A stretch of 64,000 nucleotides of DNA from Actinomycetota bacterium (lineage in GTDB: Bacteria; Actinomycetota; Thermoleophilia; Solirubrobacterales; 70-9). The stretch is from NCBI GenBank assembly GCA_018268575.1, contig JAFDWF010000185.1, forward strand, positions 1-64,000, given 5' to 3'. A model generated the notes under the pieces. It was not told where the DNA came from. It saw only the letters and a list, made by a program, of their open reading frames with translations, and did not search any database. Made by a program: the position numbers and the translations under genes. Positions 17,653 through 27,335 of this stretch are shown piece by piece (the stretch's first letter is position 1; each line of letters starts with the position of its first letter).

Positions 17653-19218
17653 TTAGTCTTCGCGTAGCTGGATTGCGATGGTCTGGGAGTAAATCTTGAA
17701 GTTGTTGGGCGTCGTGTCTTCCACTTTGAGGCTGTAGGTACGACCGAGCCCCGGTGTGTGGTACCGACGCTCGGAGATGACTTCGGAGGCTTCCCCGAAG
17801 ACTCCGGGGCCGTTGCCCCCGAATTCGGTTTCCGGGGTTTCCGCCACTCCGAAGTAGCCGACTTCGGATTCGCCGGAGGAAGCCCAGGTTTCACCGTCCA
17901 TGACTTCCCACGGTTCGCGGTCGCACGAGATGAAGGATTCCCATGCACCGACGCCGTCCATACGTATCTCTCTGATCCGCTTGGTTTTGTGAGGATCGAC
18001 GTAGCGCAGGTAGCGCACCGAGCCCGAGAAGCCGGGGGCAAGCTCTGGGGAGACGTAGTAGCTGTTGCCTTCGTAGTTGACGCCGTTGTCCTGAAAGATT
18101 TCAGGGACGAACGCCTCGCTGACCCTCGTGGCTTTCGCGTCGGCCGAGTAGAGGACCGGGTTGCCCCCAGGGTCAAGTAGGGCGAACTGGTTGGTCGCGC
18201 ACGAGTGAATCCACCAACTTGAGGTCATCGCGTCGAACTCAAGCGTGTGATCGTTGCGGGCTCCGTTCAGGCTGACCGAGAGGTAGTAGCGCCGACCGCT
18301 ATAGACGCCGGCTGCGTTCACCGCCGTCAACGGCGACGCGGCGATGGCGTCGGTCTGCGGCTTGATGACTTCGGAGAGAATCTTGATCGTCTTGCCATCG
18401 GTGACGCAGACGCCCTGATCCTCGGAAAGGAAGATCGTTCCCACGTCCGTCTGCACGATCGAACGATGGGAGACACAGCCGATGGCCCCCGAGACGGGCC
18501 TGTTGGCACCCGTTTCGATGTTGTAGACGACGTAGGTCTTCCTGGCCTTGAAGACGAGTAACAGACTCCCGACGATCCCGATCCCGGTGATGACCTGGCC
18601 GTCGTTGGGCTCCATGTCAACGTATTCTTCCGGGTCCCAGTTCAGTGGATCGGGAGTCGAGCCAGTGATGCCAGAGAAGCGCAGCCTCGATCCTTCAGCA
18701 CACCAGAGGCGACCCGAGAAATAGGTGAGGTACTTGGCTTCTTTCGGGACGGTTCCGGTGGTTGCCGTCCACGTTTCCATCGAGGCGGATTCGCCGTTCC
18801 ACCTGAGCGGCGTGTCTACCCCGTTCAGCCCGAAGATCGGTCCCTGGGAGCCATCCACTTCGGCCTGGGCGAAGTACCAGCGTTTACCTGCGGTCTGCCC
18901 GGTCTTCAGCGTCGTGCAGACCCCCGCCGGGGTCATCTTGAAAATCGTGTCCGTGGATACCGTCGTGGCGACCCCGATCAGGGCTTTCGTCGCCGTGTTC
19001 GAGGGGAAGAGCGTGTGGACCGCAGTCGCGTTGACAGGCGAGCCAGTAAGGGACGTACCCGAGACGGTGACGTATCCGTTCCGCTTCTCGATGTCGCCGA
19101 TCAGTGACGTGTGGACGTTCAGCGCGTCGCGGCACTGGTTGCCCTGAAGCAGGTACGGCGCCGCAGTCGTGTTGAGTCCACCCGAGAAGTCCTCGTAGGT
19201 GATCGGCCAGCCACGCAC
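17653..19218 (-). CDS. tail nozzle / packaged-DNA stabilisation-like protein
   Basis: A 521-residue, beta-rich protein. It begins with a phrase typical of this group (EDFSGGLNTTAAPYLLQ, then CRDALNVH) and continues with repeated blades (LTYFSGRLWCAEGSRLRFSG, then YVVYNIETG). The pattern suits the beta-propeller tail hub of podoviruses, like T7 gp12 or P22 gp10. It follows the adaptor gene, as expected. Confidence 0.75.
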   Translation of the reverse strand: MRGWPITYEDFSGGLNTTAAPYLLQGNQCRDALNVHTSLIGDIEKRNGYVTVSGTSLTGSPVNATAVHTLFPSNTATKALIGVATTVSTDTIFKMTPAGVCTTLKTGQTAGKRWYFAQAEVDGSQGPIFGLNGVDTPLRWNGESASMETWTATTGTVPKEAKYLTYFSGRLWCAEGSRLRFSGITGSTPDPLNWDPEEYVDMEPNDGQVITGIGIVGSLLLVFKARKTYVVYNIETGANRPVSGAIGCVSHRSIVQTDVGTIFLSEDQGVCVTDGKTIKILSEVIKPQTDAIAASPLTAVNAAGVYSGRRYYLSVSLNGARNDHTLEFDAMTSSWWIHSCATNQFALLDPGGNPVLYSADAKATRVSEAFVPEIFQDNGVNYEGNSYYVSPELAPGFSGSVRYLRYVDPHKTKRIREIRMDGVGAWESFISCDREPWEVMDGETWASSGESEVGYFGVAETPETEFGGNGPGVFGEASEVISERRYHTPGLGRTYSLKVEDTTPNNFKIYSQTIAIQLRED

Positions 19219-19221
19219 GGC

Positions 19222-19917
19222 CTACCTCCACCAGGAGTTGACGAGGGCTCCCCCGTGTTCGTCTCCCCAGGTGCCACCGACCTGGCGGGGACCGTCGAAG
19301 GTGTCATCGTTGGCCTCGCCTCGGAGCTTCAACATTCCTTTTTCAAACTGGACTTCCCAGGTCTGGGCCATCTGCGGGTCGTCCTCGCGCAGGAACGCCT
19401 TTTTCATGGCGAAGGCGATGAGTAGTTCCTGATACTGGGCCGGGACTTCGGGCGTGTCGCTGTCGCTCACCATGTCCTCGGGCAGGCGCCAGTAGCGCAG
19501 CGACAGGCTGTAGACGGCGTCCGGCGTCGGGTACAGCAGGATGTTGGTACCGCTGATGACGTAGCTGTACGGGAGGCCCGTCGAAGCAGGAAGGGCGTCA
19601 AGACTCTTGATGTCGATCGGCGTGAGTAGTTCCTGCGTCGTCGGGTTGTGGAGGTCGATGATCCGGGCGAAGTCGCTGGGCAGGCTGTAGGCCGACTTGC
19701 CGACTTCCGTGGTGACGGTCGCCGATTCGTCCTGCGTGCGGAGGTTCGATTCGAGGACGACGCGGCGCTGAGCCTGGTTCAACCACGTCCTCACCAGCGG
19801 CCTGTACTTCTGGTCGCTGAATTGGTGGATGATTACCTCGTCTTGGAGTTCCCGGTAGGTGTAGCCCGCGATGAACGAGCTTTCGCCGGGATACTCACTT
19901 TCGGATGGGAATGTCAT
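19222..19917 (-). CDS. head-tail adaptor protein
   Basis: A 231-residue protein with the common adaptor layout: YTYRELQDEVIIHQF near the start, then LVRTWLNQAQRRVV, a beta part (SAYSLPSDFARIIDL, then YWRLPEDM) and a helical end. It resembles gp11/gp4-type connectors that sit below the portal and start tail assembly. Its position before the nozzle gene supports this. Confidence 0.75.
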   Translation of the reverse strand: MTFPSESEYPGESSFIAGYTYRELQDEVIIHQFSDQKYRPLVRTWLNQAQRRVVLESNLRTQDESATVTTEVGKSAYSLPSDFARIIDLHNPTTQELLTPIDIKSLDALPASTGLPYSYVISGTNILLYPTPDAVYSLSLRYWRLPEDMVSDSDTPEVPAQYQELLIAFAMKKAFLREDDPQMAQTWEVQFEKGMLKLRGEANDDTFDGPRQVGGTWGDEHGGALVNSWWR

Positions 19918-19924
19918 TAAGCGT

Positions 19925-21292
19925 CTAGTTCACGCTCCTTGATAGCTCGTACCAGTTCGTGCCGTCACACACCAATTGCATGGTGTCGTCGGCGGTGGCC
20001 GTGAAGCCTTCTTTGAGTTTGAGGTTTTCGCCGTCCACCATTTTTGCCGTAGAAGCGAAGATCAGAGTGACGACATGACCGGGGTAGGTGGCCGTGATTT
20101 TTTTGATTTCTTCCGTGCCGGTGACCTTCACGAGGTTTCGGCCCCTACCGACCGCGAAGCTGTTGGTGGAAGCGAGTTCCTTCACGGGTGGTTTCGTGTA
20201 GGAGCCCTGTAGATCGACTTCGAAACGGACCGTTTCGTCTGCGGTGGCAAGTTCGAGATACGGTTCGCGCGAGGCTTCTGAATAGGCGGAGCCGTGGAAC
20301 TTCGACTGGTAGGCCGCGTAGCTGAATTTGACCAGCGAGCAGTTCTGCCAGTTCCCGTCCCACGCCTCTACAAAGCCTTCGGCTTCGATCAGGAAGGCGA
20401 GTCGCCCATCTTCTCCCCCGCCATAGAAGTAACGTCCGCCAAAGAATCTGTTGTTCAGACCCGTGACACGGATGTAGGCTTTCTTCCCTCCCTCCGCGTA
20501 GCAGTCCACGAACGTGTTGTTGGCGCCTGTTACTTCCCAGTTGTATTCGGCGTTGCCACAGGGGTGACAATGGAGCCATTTACAAGATGTGGCCGCTTTG
20601 AATCCAAAACCAGAGCCGTTTCGCCAGCCAACAACGTTGTGCATGATCGAATCGACCGGGCCGGTGATTTCGAGGAGGCCACCTTCGCAGGATTCGAGGC
20701 GGATGTTCGAGAAGAAGGCCATCTCCTGCTGCCCGGTCGTTTCGACGTGGGTTTTCTGGGATTTGATGCCAGCCCCGGACGTGTTGGCGATCCGCAGTTC
20801 CCGCAGGGCGAAGATGTAGCCGTCAACGTCGATCCCGCGTCCGGTAGCTCCACCGGACTTGTTGCCGTCGATCGTCAGGCGTTCGATCGCCCACCTGGGC
20901 GTCCCGCCTTCGGCTTCGTAGTTGGCGGTACGGATGACGTTGACCGCCGTGGCACCCTTCGCCTTCAGCGTGGTCGCGTTGATCCCCGAGCCCTGCAAGG
21001 TCACGAGTTCCTTCATCAGAAGCGGTGAGCCGATGATGTAGGTCCCTGCCGGAAGTACAACCGTTCCTCCACTTACTGCGGCGGCGGTGATCGCAGCGTT
21101 GATCGCGCTCGCGTCATCGGTCAAGCCGTCGCCTCGGGCGCCGTAGGTCTTCACATTGAAGACCGGAACCCCGCTGGCGGGCAACGCTTCAGCGAAGGTC
21201 GCAAGGCGCTGTTCCAGGTCCATGAGCGACGAGGCTGATACCGGCGTCGAGCGATCTGGCAGGTTGTGCCATTCCTTCGGGACGAACGTCAT
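19925..21292 (-). CDS. tail spike with pectate-lyase fold
   Basis: A 455-residue protein. Residues about 43-70 hold the classic start of a right-handed beta-helix tail spike (FNVKTYGARGDGLTDDASAI). A long beta-helix follows (about 75-350, with GTVVLPAGTYIIGSPL), and then a small C-terminal beta domain. Such spikes bind and often cut cell-surface polysaccharide. Its ATG overlaps the stop of the upstream gene. Confidence 0.88.
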   Translation of the reverse strand: MTFVPKEWHNLPDRSTPVSASSLMDLEQRLATFAEALPASGVPVFNVKTYGARGDGLTDDASAINAAITAAAVSGGTVVLPAGTYIIGSPLLMKELVTLQGSGINATTLKAKGATAVNVIRTANYEAEGGTPRWAIERLTIDGNKSGGATGRGIDVDGYIFALRELRIANTSGAGIKSQKTHVETTGQQEMAFFSNIRLESCEGGLLEITGPVDSIMHNVVGWRNGSGFGFKAATSCKWLHCHPCGNAEYNWEVTGANNTFVDCYAEGGKKAYIRVTGLNNRFFGGRYFYGGGEDGRLAFLIEAEGFVEAWDGNWQNCSLVKFSYAAYQSKFHGSAYSEASREPYLELATADETVRFEVDLQGSYTKPPVKELASTNSFAVGRGRNLVKVTGTEEIKKITATYPGHVVTLIFASTAKMVDGENLKLKEGFTATADDTMQLVCDGTNWYELSRSVN

Positions 21293-21762
21293 TAGGCGGC
21301 AATGTCCTTACTGACAAAGACGCGGGACTGGTCGTAGCCCAACTCCTTGCGCATCGCGTGCGCGAGGCGTTCGTACATCTCGCCGTGTTCCTCGGTGAAC
21401 TGGCTCTCTTTGCGCTTCTTGTCTGCGGCGTCGAGCTTGTCTACCTCGTCGGCGAGGGAGTAGCCCGGCTGGTGGTTGCGCCAGTAGACCTCTTCCATCT
21501 TCTTCACCATGCGCTGATCAAGGTCTTGCGCGGTGAAGATCAGGTAGGTCGTGTTGCCGTCAACGTCCTCCTCGTCCGTGGCGTTCGGGTTCTCCGACCA
21601 GTACACGACGTAATGCTCGCCCGACTCAGAGAAGCGAAGCTTGATGTGAGGATCGATCCTGTTGAGCCCGTTGGCGACTCCCTGAACGTCATCCTCGATC
21701 ATGATGTAGCGCCCATCTCGGGCTTTGGCGACCTGGGTGAAGGTCGCGGGTCGTATCTCCAT
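21292..21762 (-). CDS. phage protein between tail genes, unknown (156 aa)
   Basis: An acidic 156-residue protein with an N-terminal alpha/beta part (HIKLRFSESGEHYVVYW) and a helical C-terminal half. It is coupled to the tail spike. It could be a fibre-assembly or virion protein. I recognise no family. Confidence 0.6.
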   Translation of the reverse strand: MEIRPATFTQVAKARDGRYIMIEDDVQGVANGLNRIDPHIKLRFSESGEHYVVYWSENPNATDEEDVDGNTTYLIFTAQDLDQRMVKKMEEVYWRNHQPGYSLADEVDKLDAADKKRKESQFTEEHGEMYERLAHAMRKELGYDQSRVFVSKDIAA

Positions 21763-21775
21763 TAAGCCTTTCTGT

Positions 21776-23311
21776 CTAGCCGGCCACCCAGATACCGCTT
21801 GCCTTGCTGTAGCGCACGGCGGTGACCCATTCGGCGCCTTCGGCCGTGTCGGGATCGGTGGCCCCTTCGTAGGTCAGGATGCCCCCGTGGTAGAGAAGAG
21901 TCGTCCCGGTCGATTCACGGGAACGGTTGATCCCCACCTTTTCGTAAGTTTTTTTGGTGCCGCCACCAGAGGTCGAAGGACTGAGCGTGTTCTGGTTTTC
22001 GGCGATTTTGGAGCCGTTCTGAAGGGTCTGCTTTTCACCGTTCAACCAGACCTCGATGATGCCTGCCGTTTCCGAGATGTAGACGTGGCGTTTGATCTGG
22101 TAGGCAACTTTGGCTTCCAGTGTCTTCACCCACCAGGAGGTACCGACACCGGGCTTCAGCTTGAGGCTCGTGCCTTCGATGTACTGCCCTACGGCTACTC
22201 CCGTGGCGGGTTCGTCTTCGTGAAGCTGCCAGTTCAGGACGTAGTGCGATTTGTCCCATTCGTCTGCCCGGAACCATTCTTTGAACCAGTAGTGGTTGTT
22301 GGGAAGGCAATAGGGGTTCGGACGTTGAAGCTCGGAGCGCTGGCCTGCGTTCGGCGGGACTTCGGCGTCGCCCTGCTGGAATTCAAACTTGCCGCAGTAG
22401 GTGAGCCCCGAACCGGGGAATATCGATTCAGCGTTGACGACGGTGACGCGCATTCCCGGTTCGGCCGGCGGAGAGTGTTCGGCAGGAGGCGCCTGTTCGA
22501 GTTCCCATTCGCTCTTGTGACCGCCTGAAAACGAACCACTGAAGACCGGCGTAGCGCCGCTGCCGCCTTTGGCCTTCACCCTGACGGTCGGCCTGTTCAG
22601 CGTCGTGAAGTTGAGGACCGACCCGTGCGTCGTTCCGCCCGTGTTAGTGGCGGAGACACGGAAGTAGTATTTGGTGTTCGCCGTGAGCCCGGTCACAGTC
22701 GTGCTGCGGGCTACACCGGAGGAGCCTTCTCCTCCCGACGCTGACGACGTGCTGGACCCGAGCGATTCACTGGTCCCGTATTCAAAGAGATAGGTAGTCG
22801 TCGTCCCTTTCGGGTTGACGGTCGCGTTCAGTTCCGCGTGGGTGTTGGAGAGCCCGGTCGCGGCTTCGGTGGTGACCGCCGGCGCTTCGGCTTTCGGTTC
22901 GAGCGAGGCGTCATCGACATATAGCGTCGTCGTGGTCGTTTCGGCGAAGCGGACTTCGACCTCGTAGGTGCCACTACTGCTGGGCGAGAATTCGAGCTTG
23001 TATTCGGCCCATCCGGTAGCCGCTGCCGTGACGGTCGTTTCGTGGGTATCGGTCCCACCTTCGTGCTGGGCGAACAGACGGACTTTCTTGCCGGATTCGC
23101 GGTAGACCCAGACCTTGAAGACCTCCGTCACCCCCGATTCGAGCGTGACATCCTTGCCCGCGCCTTCAAAGCTGCCGCCGCCTTTGCCTGTTACCGCGAG
23201 CGAATGGGTACCGGAGTGGGCCTGCGCGGTGGACTGTGCGATCGTGGCGCCGACGTTGAACCAGGACTCAGTGCCGCCCTCGAAGGTTCCGGGCGCGATC
23301 TGGTTCGCCAT
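21776..23311 (-). CDS. tail-associated carbohydrate-binding / polysaccharide-lyase-like protein
   Basis: Three domains can be seen in these 511 residues. Residues 1-135 form a CBM-like jelly roll (GTFEGGTESWFNVG, then YVDDASLEP). Residues 138-230 form a fibronectin type III domain (TGLTANTKYYFRVSATNTGG). Residues 250-511 resemble the heparin-lyase I-like jelly roll (QRSELQRPNPYC, then HYVLNWQLHEDEP, then VEVWLNG-type strands). It is probably a depolymerase or adhesin of the tail. Activity is not proven by the sequence. Confidence 0.7.
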   Translation of the reverse strand: MANQIAPGTFEGGTESWFNVGATIAQSTAQAHSGTHSLAVTGKGGGSFEGAGKDVTLESGVTEVFKVWVYRESGKKVRLFAQHEGGTDTHETTVTAAATGWAEYKLEFSPSSSGTYEVEVRFAETTTTTLYVDDASLEPKAEAPAVTTEAATGLSNTHAELNATVNPKGTTTTYLFEYGTSESLGSSTSSASGGEGSSGVARSTTVTGLTANTKYYFRVSATNTGGTTHGSVLNFTTLNRPTVRVKAKGGSGATPVFSGSFSGGHKSEWELEQAPPAEHSPPAEPGMRVTVVNAESIFPGSGLTYCGKFEFQQGDAEVPPNAGQRSELQRPNPYCLPNNHYWFKEWFRADEWDKSHYVLNWQLHEDEPATGVAVGQYIEGTSLKLKPGVGTSWWVKTLEAKVAYQIKRHVYISETAGIIEVWLNGEKQTLQNGSKIAENQNTLSPSTSGGGTKKTYEKVGINRSRESTGTTLLYHGGILTYEGATDPDTAEGAEWVTAVRYSKASGIWVAG

Positions 23312-24349
23312 TTAGCTTTCGATCCAAACGTCGCCTTCGGCGGCGTGTTCAGGTTCTTCTTTCTGGACCCAGGTGACACAGTCGAACCCGGAAGGGCGAG
23401 CGGTCGTTTTGGTACCGGCGACGACGGCGCCCATGCCGTGTGACGAAAGGGATGTCTTGGCTTCGCCGCCTTCGGCCAGCTTGGTTTTGACTGCGGAAGC
23501 GAGTTTTTCTTCGGTGATCGCGCCAGATGCGACCTTTGCGGTTTCGACCGCGTTGGAAGCGAGCTTGGCTGCGGTGACGGCGCTGCTGGCGAGCTTGCTT
23601 TCCGCGACGGAGCCGACGCCGAGCTTGCCTTCGGTGACTGCCCCGGCTTCGATCTTCGCTTCGGTGACCGCGTTCGAGGCGATCTTCCCGGCGGTGACGG
23701 CCGAGCTTTTGATCGCCGACGAGGGAACCGATTCAGCCCCGAGCTTTCCTTCGGTTACTGCGCCTGCCTTGATGGCGCTCTGTTCGACCGATTCGGCGGC
23801 GAGTTTTGGGCCGGTAACCGCGCTGGCGGCCAGCTTTTCGGTGGTGATGCCTTCGGGTCCGACCCCACTTCCCCCGAGTTCGGACTGAACCGAGGAGGAG
23901 AGCTTTTCTTTCGTTACCGCTTCAGTTTTGATCTTGGCCGTTTCGACGGCGTTGGAGTGAAGCTTGGCGGCTGTTACCGCTTCGCTACCCAGTTTCGGTT
24001 CGGTGACGGCCGAGGCTTTGATGTTTGAGGTCTGAACCGATTCCGACCCGAGAGAGCTACCGGAGAGTTCTTCTTTGGTCGCCAGTTCGGGTCCGGTGAG
24101 TCCGGTACGGACTTCCACCTTTTCGATCAGGTGGGCAACGCTGTGTCCTGCGGAGATGACGTATTTGGGAACTGTCAGTTCAAGCGTGCTGCCGGGTGCA
24201 ACGGAGCCTTCATTGCTCATCGGCGTGACCGAAGGGCTCGCGCTGTAGTAGATCGTGTCTCCACCGTTTGCATTGAGCAGTACGAACCTCTCCGCTTCTG
24301 CGGGTTCGTCCAGTCTGAGCGCGCGGTCCTTCGTGACGGGAAATGGCAT
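23312..24349 (-). CDS. tail fibre with about 16 decapeptide repeats
   Basis: In this 345-residue protein an N-terminal virion-binding domain (1-95) is followed by about 16 copies of a ten-residue repeat, consensus AVTxxKLxSN. A small C-terminal domain (about 285-345) follows. Such repeats form a thin trimeric shaft. The shorter fibre at 17119-17652 carries the same repeat type, so copies may be exchanged by recombination. Confidence 0.8.
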   Translation of the reverse strand: MPFPVTKDRALRLDEPAEAERFVLLNANGGDTIYYSASPSVTPMSNEGSVAPGSTLELTVPKYVISAGHSVAHLIEKVEVRTGLTGPELATKEELSGSSLGSESVQTSNIKASAVTEPKLGSEAVTAAKLHSNAVETAKIKTEAVTKEKLSSSVQSELGGSGVGPEGITTEKLAASAVTGPKLAAESVEQSAIKAGAVTEGKLGAESVPSSAIKSSAVTAGKIASNAVTEAKIEAGAVTEGKLGVGSVAESKLASSAVTAAKLASNAVETAKVASGAITEEKLASAVKTKLAEGGEAKTSLSSHGMGAVVAGTKTTARPSGFDCVTWVQKEEPEHAAEGDVWIES

Positions 24350-24371
24350 TGATGGCCCCAGATGCGCAAGA

Positions 24372-24400
24372 GGGCCGGTCCGTGCATGACGGACCAGCCC
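24372..24400. terminator. hairpin between capsid and fibre genes
   Basis: An 11-bp stem with one mismatch and a GCATG loop (GGTCCGT/ACGGACC core) lies just behind the major capsid gene. There is no T-run. It may be a weak terminator or mRNA-stabilising element that keeps capsid mRNA high. Confidence 0.45.
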
Positions 24401-24416
24401 CCGAATGCGTTAGTTC

Positions 24417-25670
24417 CTAGACCTCGCCTTCGCCGGTCGGAACGTCGTCTTCGCAATACTGCAACTTGCCGTTGCGGTTGGGGGCGATGCAGCCGAGCGC
24501 GGCGTACCAGGAGAAGAATGCCTGCCAGGTGGCGACCTTCGATCCGGCGGTAGTACCGTCCTTCAAGTGGAAGATTCCGCCTCCACCCTGCTCCATCCAA
24601 CCCGGAGGAGACTGCTCGAACCAGCGGAACGAGTCTTTGTTGATACCGAAGGCGAATGTGCGGGGACAGTCGTCATCTGCGATGACAGGAATCTCATTGA
24701 CCATGATGGCCGAATAGCCACCGTGGACATTGACGGCTTCGGCATTGCTGTAGCGCTTCTGGGACGCATAGGTGTTGGCGAGGTTGCGTCGTACGCCGCG
24801 AGAGGTCAAGAAGACTTCTACGTCGCCGTTACCGGATAGACCGACTTCGTCTGCTAGCTTCTCGAATGCAGGCTCACCGGCTACAGCGAGGGCGCTTTCG
24901 GATTCACCGACGCTCTGGACACGGGAGTTCCAGAATTCGTTGCCGGTGGTGGAGGAGTTGATTTCGTGGAGGGTTCGGCCACTGGCGATGATGTTGCGGA
25001 GGCCGTCGAATTCGTTGCCGTAGTTGCCTGCGACATACACCGCGTAGGCGGTGGTGACTTTCGTGACGGATTCGGAGACTTCGATCTGCTTGGTCGATCC
25101 ACCTTCGCGCTTGATGACTTCGACGCCAGCTTTACCTTCGCCGACCGTTCCGTCTGCCTTTTTCACGATGTCAACGGTGTCGCCGACGTACACGTACTGG
25201 ACAGAGTTGACAGGAATTACTTTCGTGGAGGTTGCTTCGGCGCGTACTCCGGTCAGACCGGCTGCTTCACCGAAGGCGATGCGGTTCATCTCCTTGCGGA
25301 GGTCTGTCGCCACGCCCTTCGACTCCGCATCGAGCACGTCAACGAACGCTCCCTCATTCGTCTGGGAGGCACGGATGGCCGCGTCCGTGACCTCGATGGA
25401 GGAGAAGTTGTACTTGATGTGGATGATCGCGTCCTGCCAGGACTGCTTGCCTGCGGTCGGCAGCGTTCCACCATCTCCACGAGCACCACGACCACGGTTG
25501 CGGTTCGTGTGTACAGGGATGATGGCTCGACGGCCCGTGAGGCTCATCGTCACGCCTTCTCGCTCGATCTGGTCGAGGAGATAGGTCTTCTGGTTGATCT
25601 GCTCAACGATCGGCCCGACGTACATATCCTTGAGGATCGCGTCGGCCGTAGCGAGCGTCTGAGTTGCCAT
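24417..25670 (-). CDS. major capsid protein
   Basis: A 417-residue, HK97-fold-type protein. Its N-terminal arm has ADAILKDMYVGPIVEQINQ. RRAIIPVHTNRNRGRGARG and LRKEMNRIAFGEAAG follow, the latter typical of spine-helix regions of podovirus capsid proteins. It lies directly behind the scaffold gene. Hairpins flank it on both sides, which suggests separate control of this highly expressed gene. Confidence 0.88.
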   Translation of the reverse strand: MATQTLATADAILKDMYVGPIVEQINQKTYLLDQIEREGVTMSLTGRRAIIPVHTNRNRGRGARGDGGTLPTAGKQSWQDAIIHIKYNFSSIEVTDAAIRASQTNEGAFVDVLDAESKGVATDLRKEMNRIAFGEAAGLTGVRAEATSTKVIPVNSVQYVYVGDTVDIVKKADGTVGEGKAGVEVIKREGGSTKQIEVSESVTKVTTAYAVYVAGNYGNEFDGLRNIIASGRTLHEINSSTTGNEFWNSRVQSVGESESALAVAGEPAFEKLADEVGLSGNGDVEVFLTSRGVRRNLANTYASQKRYSNAEAVNVHGGYSAIMVNEIPVIADDDCPRTFAFGINKDSFRWFEQSPPGWMEQGGGGIFHLKDGTTAGSKVATWQAFFSWYAALGCIAPNRNGKLQYCEDDVPTGEGEV

Positions 25671-25847
25671 TGGTTAGTTGGTTCCTTGGGTGTTTGGTGC
25701 AGTGATTAAGTGGTGGTTCCACCTGGATCGCTGGCGATTCACCCCTGGCCTGCTGTAACCAATTGGTCCCTGGCGCGGCTGTAGCTGACGCTGTTGCGTT
25801 CGGTTAGAACACTTGGCCCGATATGTATGGGCCTCTGCTAGTTAGTT

Positions 25848-25877
25848 GGTCGCACACGGCAAAAACCATGTGCGACC
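25848..25877. other. hairpin between scaffold and capsid genes
   Basis: A perfect 9-bp stem (GGTCGCACA/TGTGCGACC) with a 12-base loop lies 11 bp behind the scaffold stop. No T-run follows. The 218-bp gap to the capsid gene holds no other gene. It could be an RNA-processing or partial termination site upstream of the capsid gene. Confidence 0.5.
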
Positions 25878-25888
25878 TGTGGGAAGTG

Positions 25889-26686
25889 TTAGGAGGCTGA
25901 CTGCTTGAAGCGTTCGAGCGCCTGCGCTTTAAGACGCGGGTCATCGAACGAGGTAACCGGCGTGGGTGCCGTGGCGGCTGTTCCACTGCGCTCGGCGCTG
26001 GCCGGCTGGCTGCCCTTCTGGGCGAACAAGTTCTTCTCCCCCTGGCCGACCAGCCGCATGTAGTCCTCGAAGCCCTTTTGGAGAGCTTCGCGTTCGGTGT
26101 CCGGGCTATCGGAATAGCGATAGGCGAGGCCGATGATGTCTTCCTCGGCTCCCTCGGGTAGGCCGGGATTGTCCATACGGATTTTCTCTAGCTCCTGCTG
26201 TAGTTCCGTCTCGGCTTCGGTGAACAGCTTCTCCCGGTCCTGGGCTTCAAATCGCTCCTGTATCGGGTTGATCGCCTGGTTGACGGCTTCGGTGATCTGG
26301 GCGTTGATCTGCTCCTGGGTGAGTTCGTTGAAGCCGAGATCAAGTTCCTCTTCCGGCCCGTAGGCATCGAAGAAGTTCGATTCGTCACCAACCTGTTTCC
26401 ACCAGTTCTGGAACTGGGCGGGGTCCTGCGCCATGTTCGAGAAGGCGATAAGTTGTTCTAGAACCTGCGGGTCAATCTGGTTGATCCCAAGCTGCTCATA
26501 CGGCGCCCACGATTTGCGGTAGTCCGCTGCCTCTTGGAATTTCTTGGTGACCTCGGCGTCGTACGCTTTCAGGTGAGGCTCAAGTGCTGCTCGAAGCTCG
26601 GGCTCTACCGACTCAAGATCGTAGAGTCCTGAAGTGGGACTTCCCTGCTCTACCGCATCGGTAGGCTGGGTGACATCGTCTGCCAT
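25889..26686 (-). CDS. capsid scaffolding protein
   Basis: A 265-residue, very acidic, Glu/Gln-rich helical protein with a basic C-terminal tail (LKAQALERFKQSAS). It lies directly upstream of the major capsid gene. Composition, size and place are those of podovirus scaffolds, whose basic tail binds the capsid protein. Confidence 0.82.
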   Translation of the reverse strand: MADDVTQPTDAVEQGSPTSGLYDLESVEPELRAALEPHLKAYDAEVTKKFQEAADYRKSWAPYEQLGINQIDPQVLEQLIAFSNMAQDPAQFQNWWKQVGDESNFFDAYGPEEELDLGFNELTQEQINAQITEAVNQAINPIQERFEAQDREKLFTEAETELQQELEKIRMDNPGLPEGAEEDIIGLAYRYSDSPDTEREALQKGFEDYMRLVGQGEKNLFAQKGSQPASAERSGTAATAPTPVTSFDDPRLKAQALERFKQSAS

Positions 26687-26796
26687 TGACTATGTGGTTC
26701 TCCTGTCTGACTGTAGTTGTACCTGGCGGTCGGCTGTACCTCTCGGCCCTGGCCCCGCTGTGACAACCCCTGGTCGTCTGTTTGTGGGATCAGGCT

Positions 26797-27117
26797 CTAA
26801 GCCTGATTTCGTGAAGCAATCTCCGCAGCGGCCTCACTGATCTGCTGGGAGAGGGACTGCGCCTGGCGCTGTCCTGGTGAGGGACCGTCGATCCCCCTGG
26901 CGGCCTTGGCGAAGTTCTCGCCGGTGCCTTTGGTTCCGGGCACGACCTTCAGTGCGGCTCGTGCGCCGGGTGTGTTCCTGTCGGGCGCCGGAAGGCCGAG
27001 TGCCTTGTGCAGTGCGCTGACCGCCTCAGCTACGTCGGGCGAGATGTCCTCTGAGCCTTTGGTGCTGGTCTGGAAGTGTTCCACGGCCTCGATGAGCCGC
27101 TTGGCCTGGATATTCAT
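26797..27117 (-). CDS. phage protein upstream of scaffold, unknown (106 aa)
   Basis: A helical 106-residue protein with a Gln/Ala-rich end (GQRQAQSLSQQISEAAAEIA). Its stop lies 110 bp before the scaffold start. It overlaps the next small gene by one base. It might be a virion or assembly factor. No family was recognised. Confidence 0.55.
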   Translation of the reverse strand: MNIQAKRLIEAVEHFQTSTKGSEDISPDVAEAVSALHKALGLPAPDRNTPGARAALKVVPGTKGTGENFAKAARGIDGPSPGQRQAQSLSQQISEAAAEIASRNQA

Positions 27118-27335
27118 TATCTGAACCCGGCCTTCGAGGGTCGTAGGTCCGCCACTTTCACCGATAGAAGATCAGTGCGGTTGTCGCGGGTGCGTATGAC
27201 TGCATCCTCCCCGTTGGGGGCGAGACTGTGGAAGACGCCGTAGCGGCCCTTGTTGGGACCGGCGACAACACGGACGAACTGCCCGAGGACGGGGTCGTTC
27301 AACCCGCGTGTGTCGTAGATGGCTCGGTTATCCAT
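27117..27335 (-). CDS. small KOW/SH3-like phage protein (72 aa)
   Basis: GQFVRVVAGPNKGRYGVFHSL is typical of a KOW or SH3-barrel strand pair. The rest is beta-rich with a basic end. Such small proteins are common beside portal genes. The role is unknown. Confidence 0.6.
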   Translation of the reverse strand: MDNRAIYDTRGLNDPVLGQFVRVVAGPNKGRYGVFHSLAPNGEDAVIRTRDNRTDLLSVKVADLRPSKAGFR

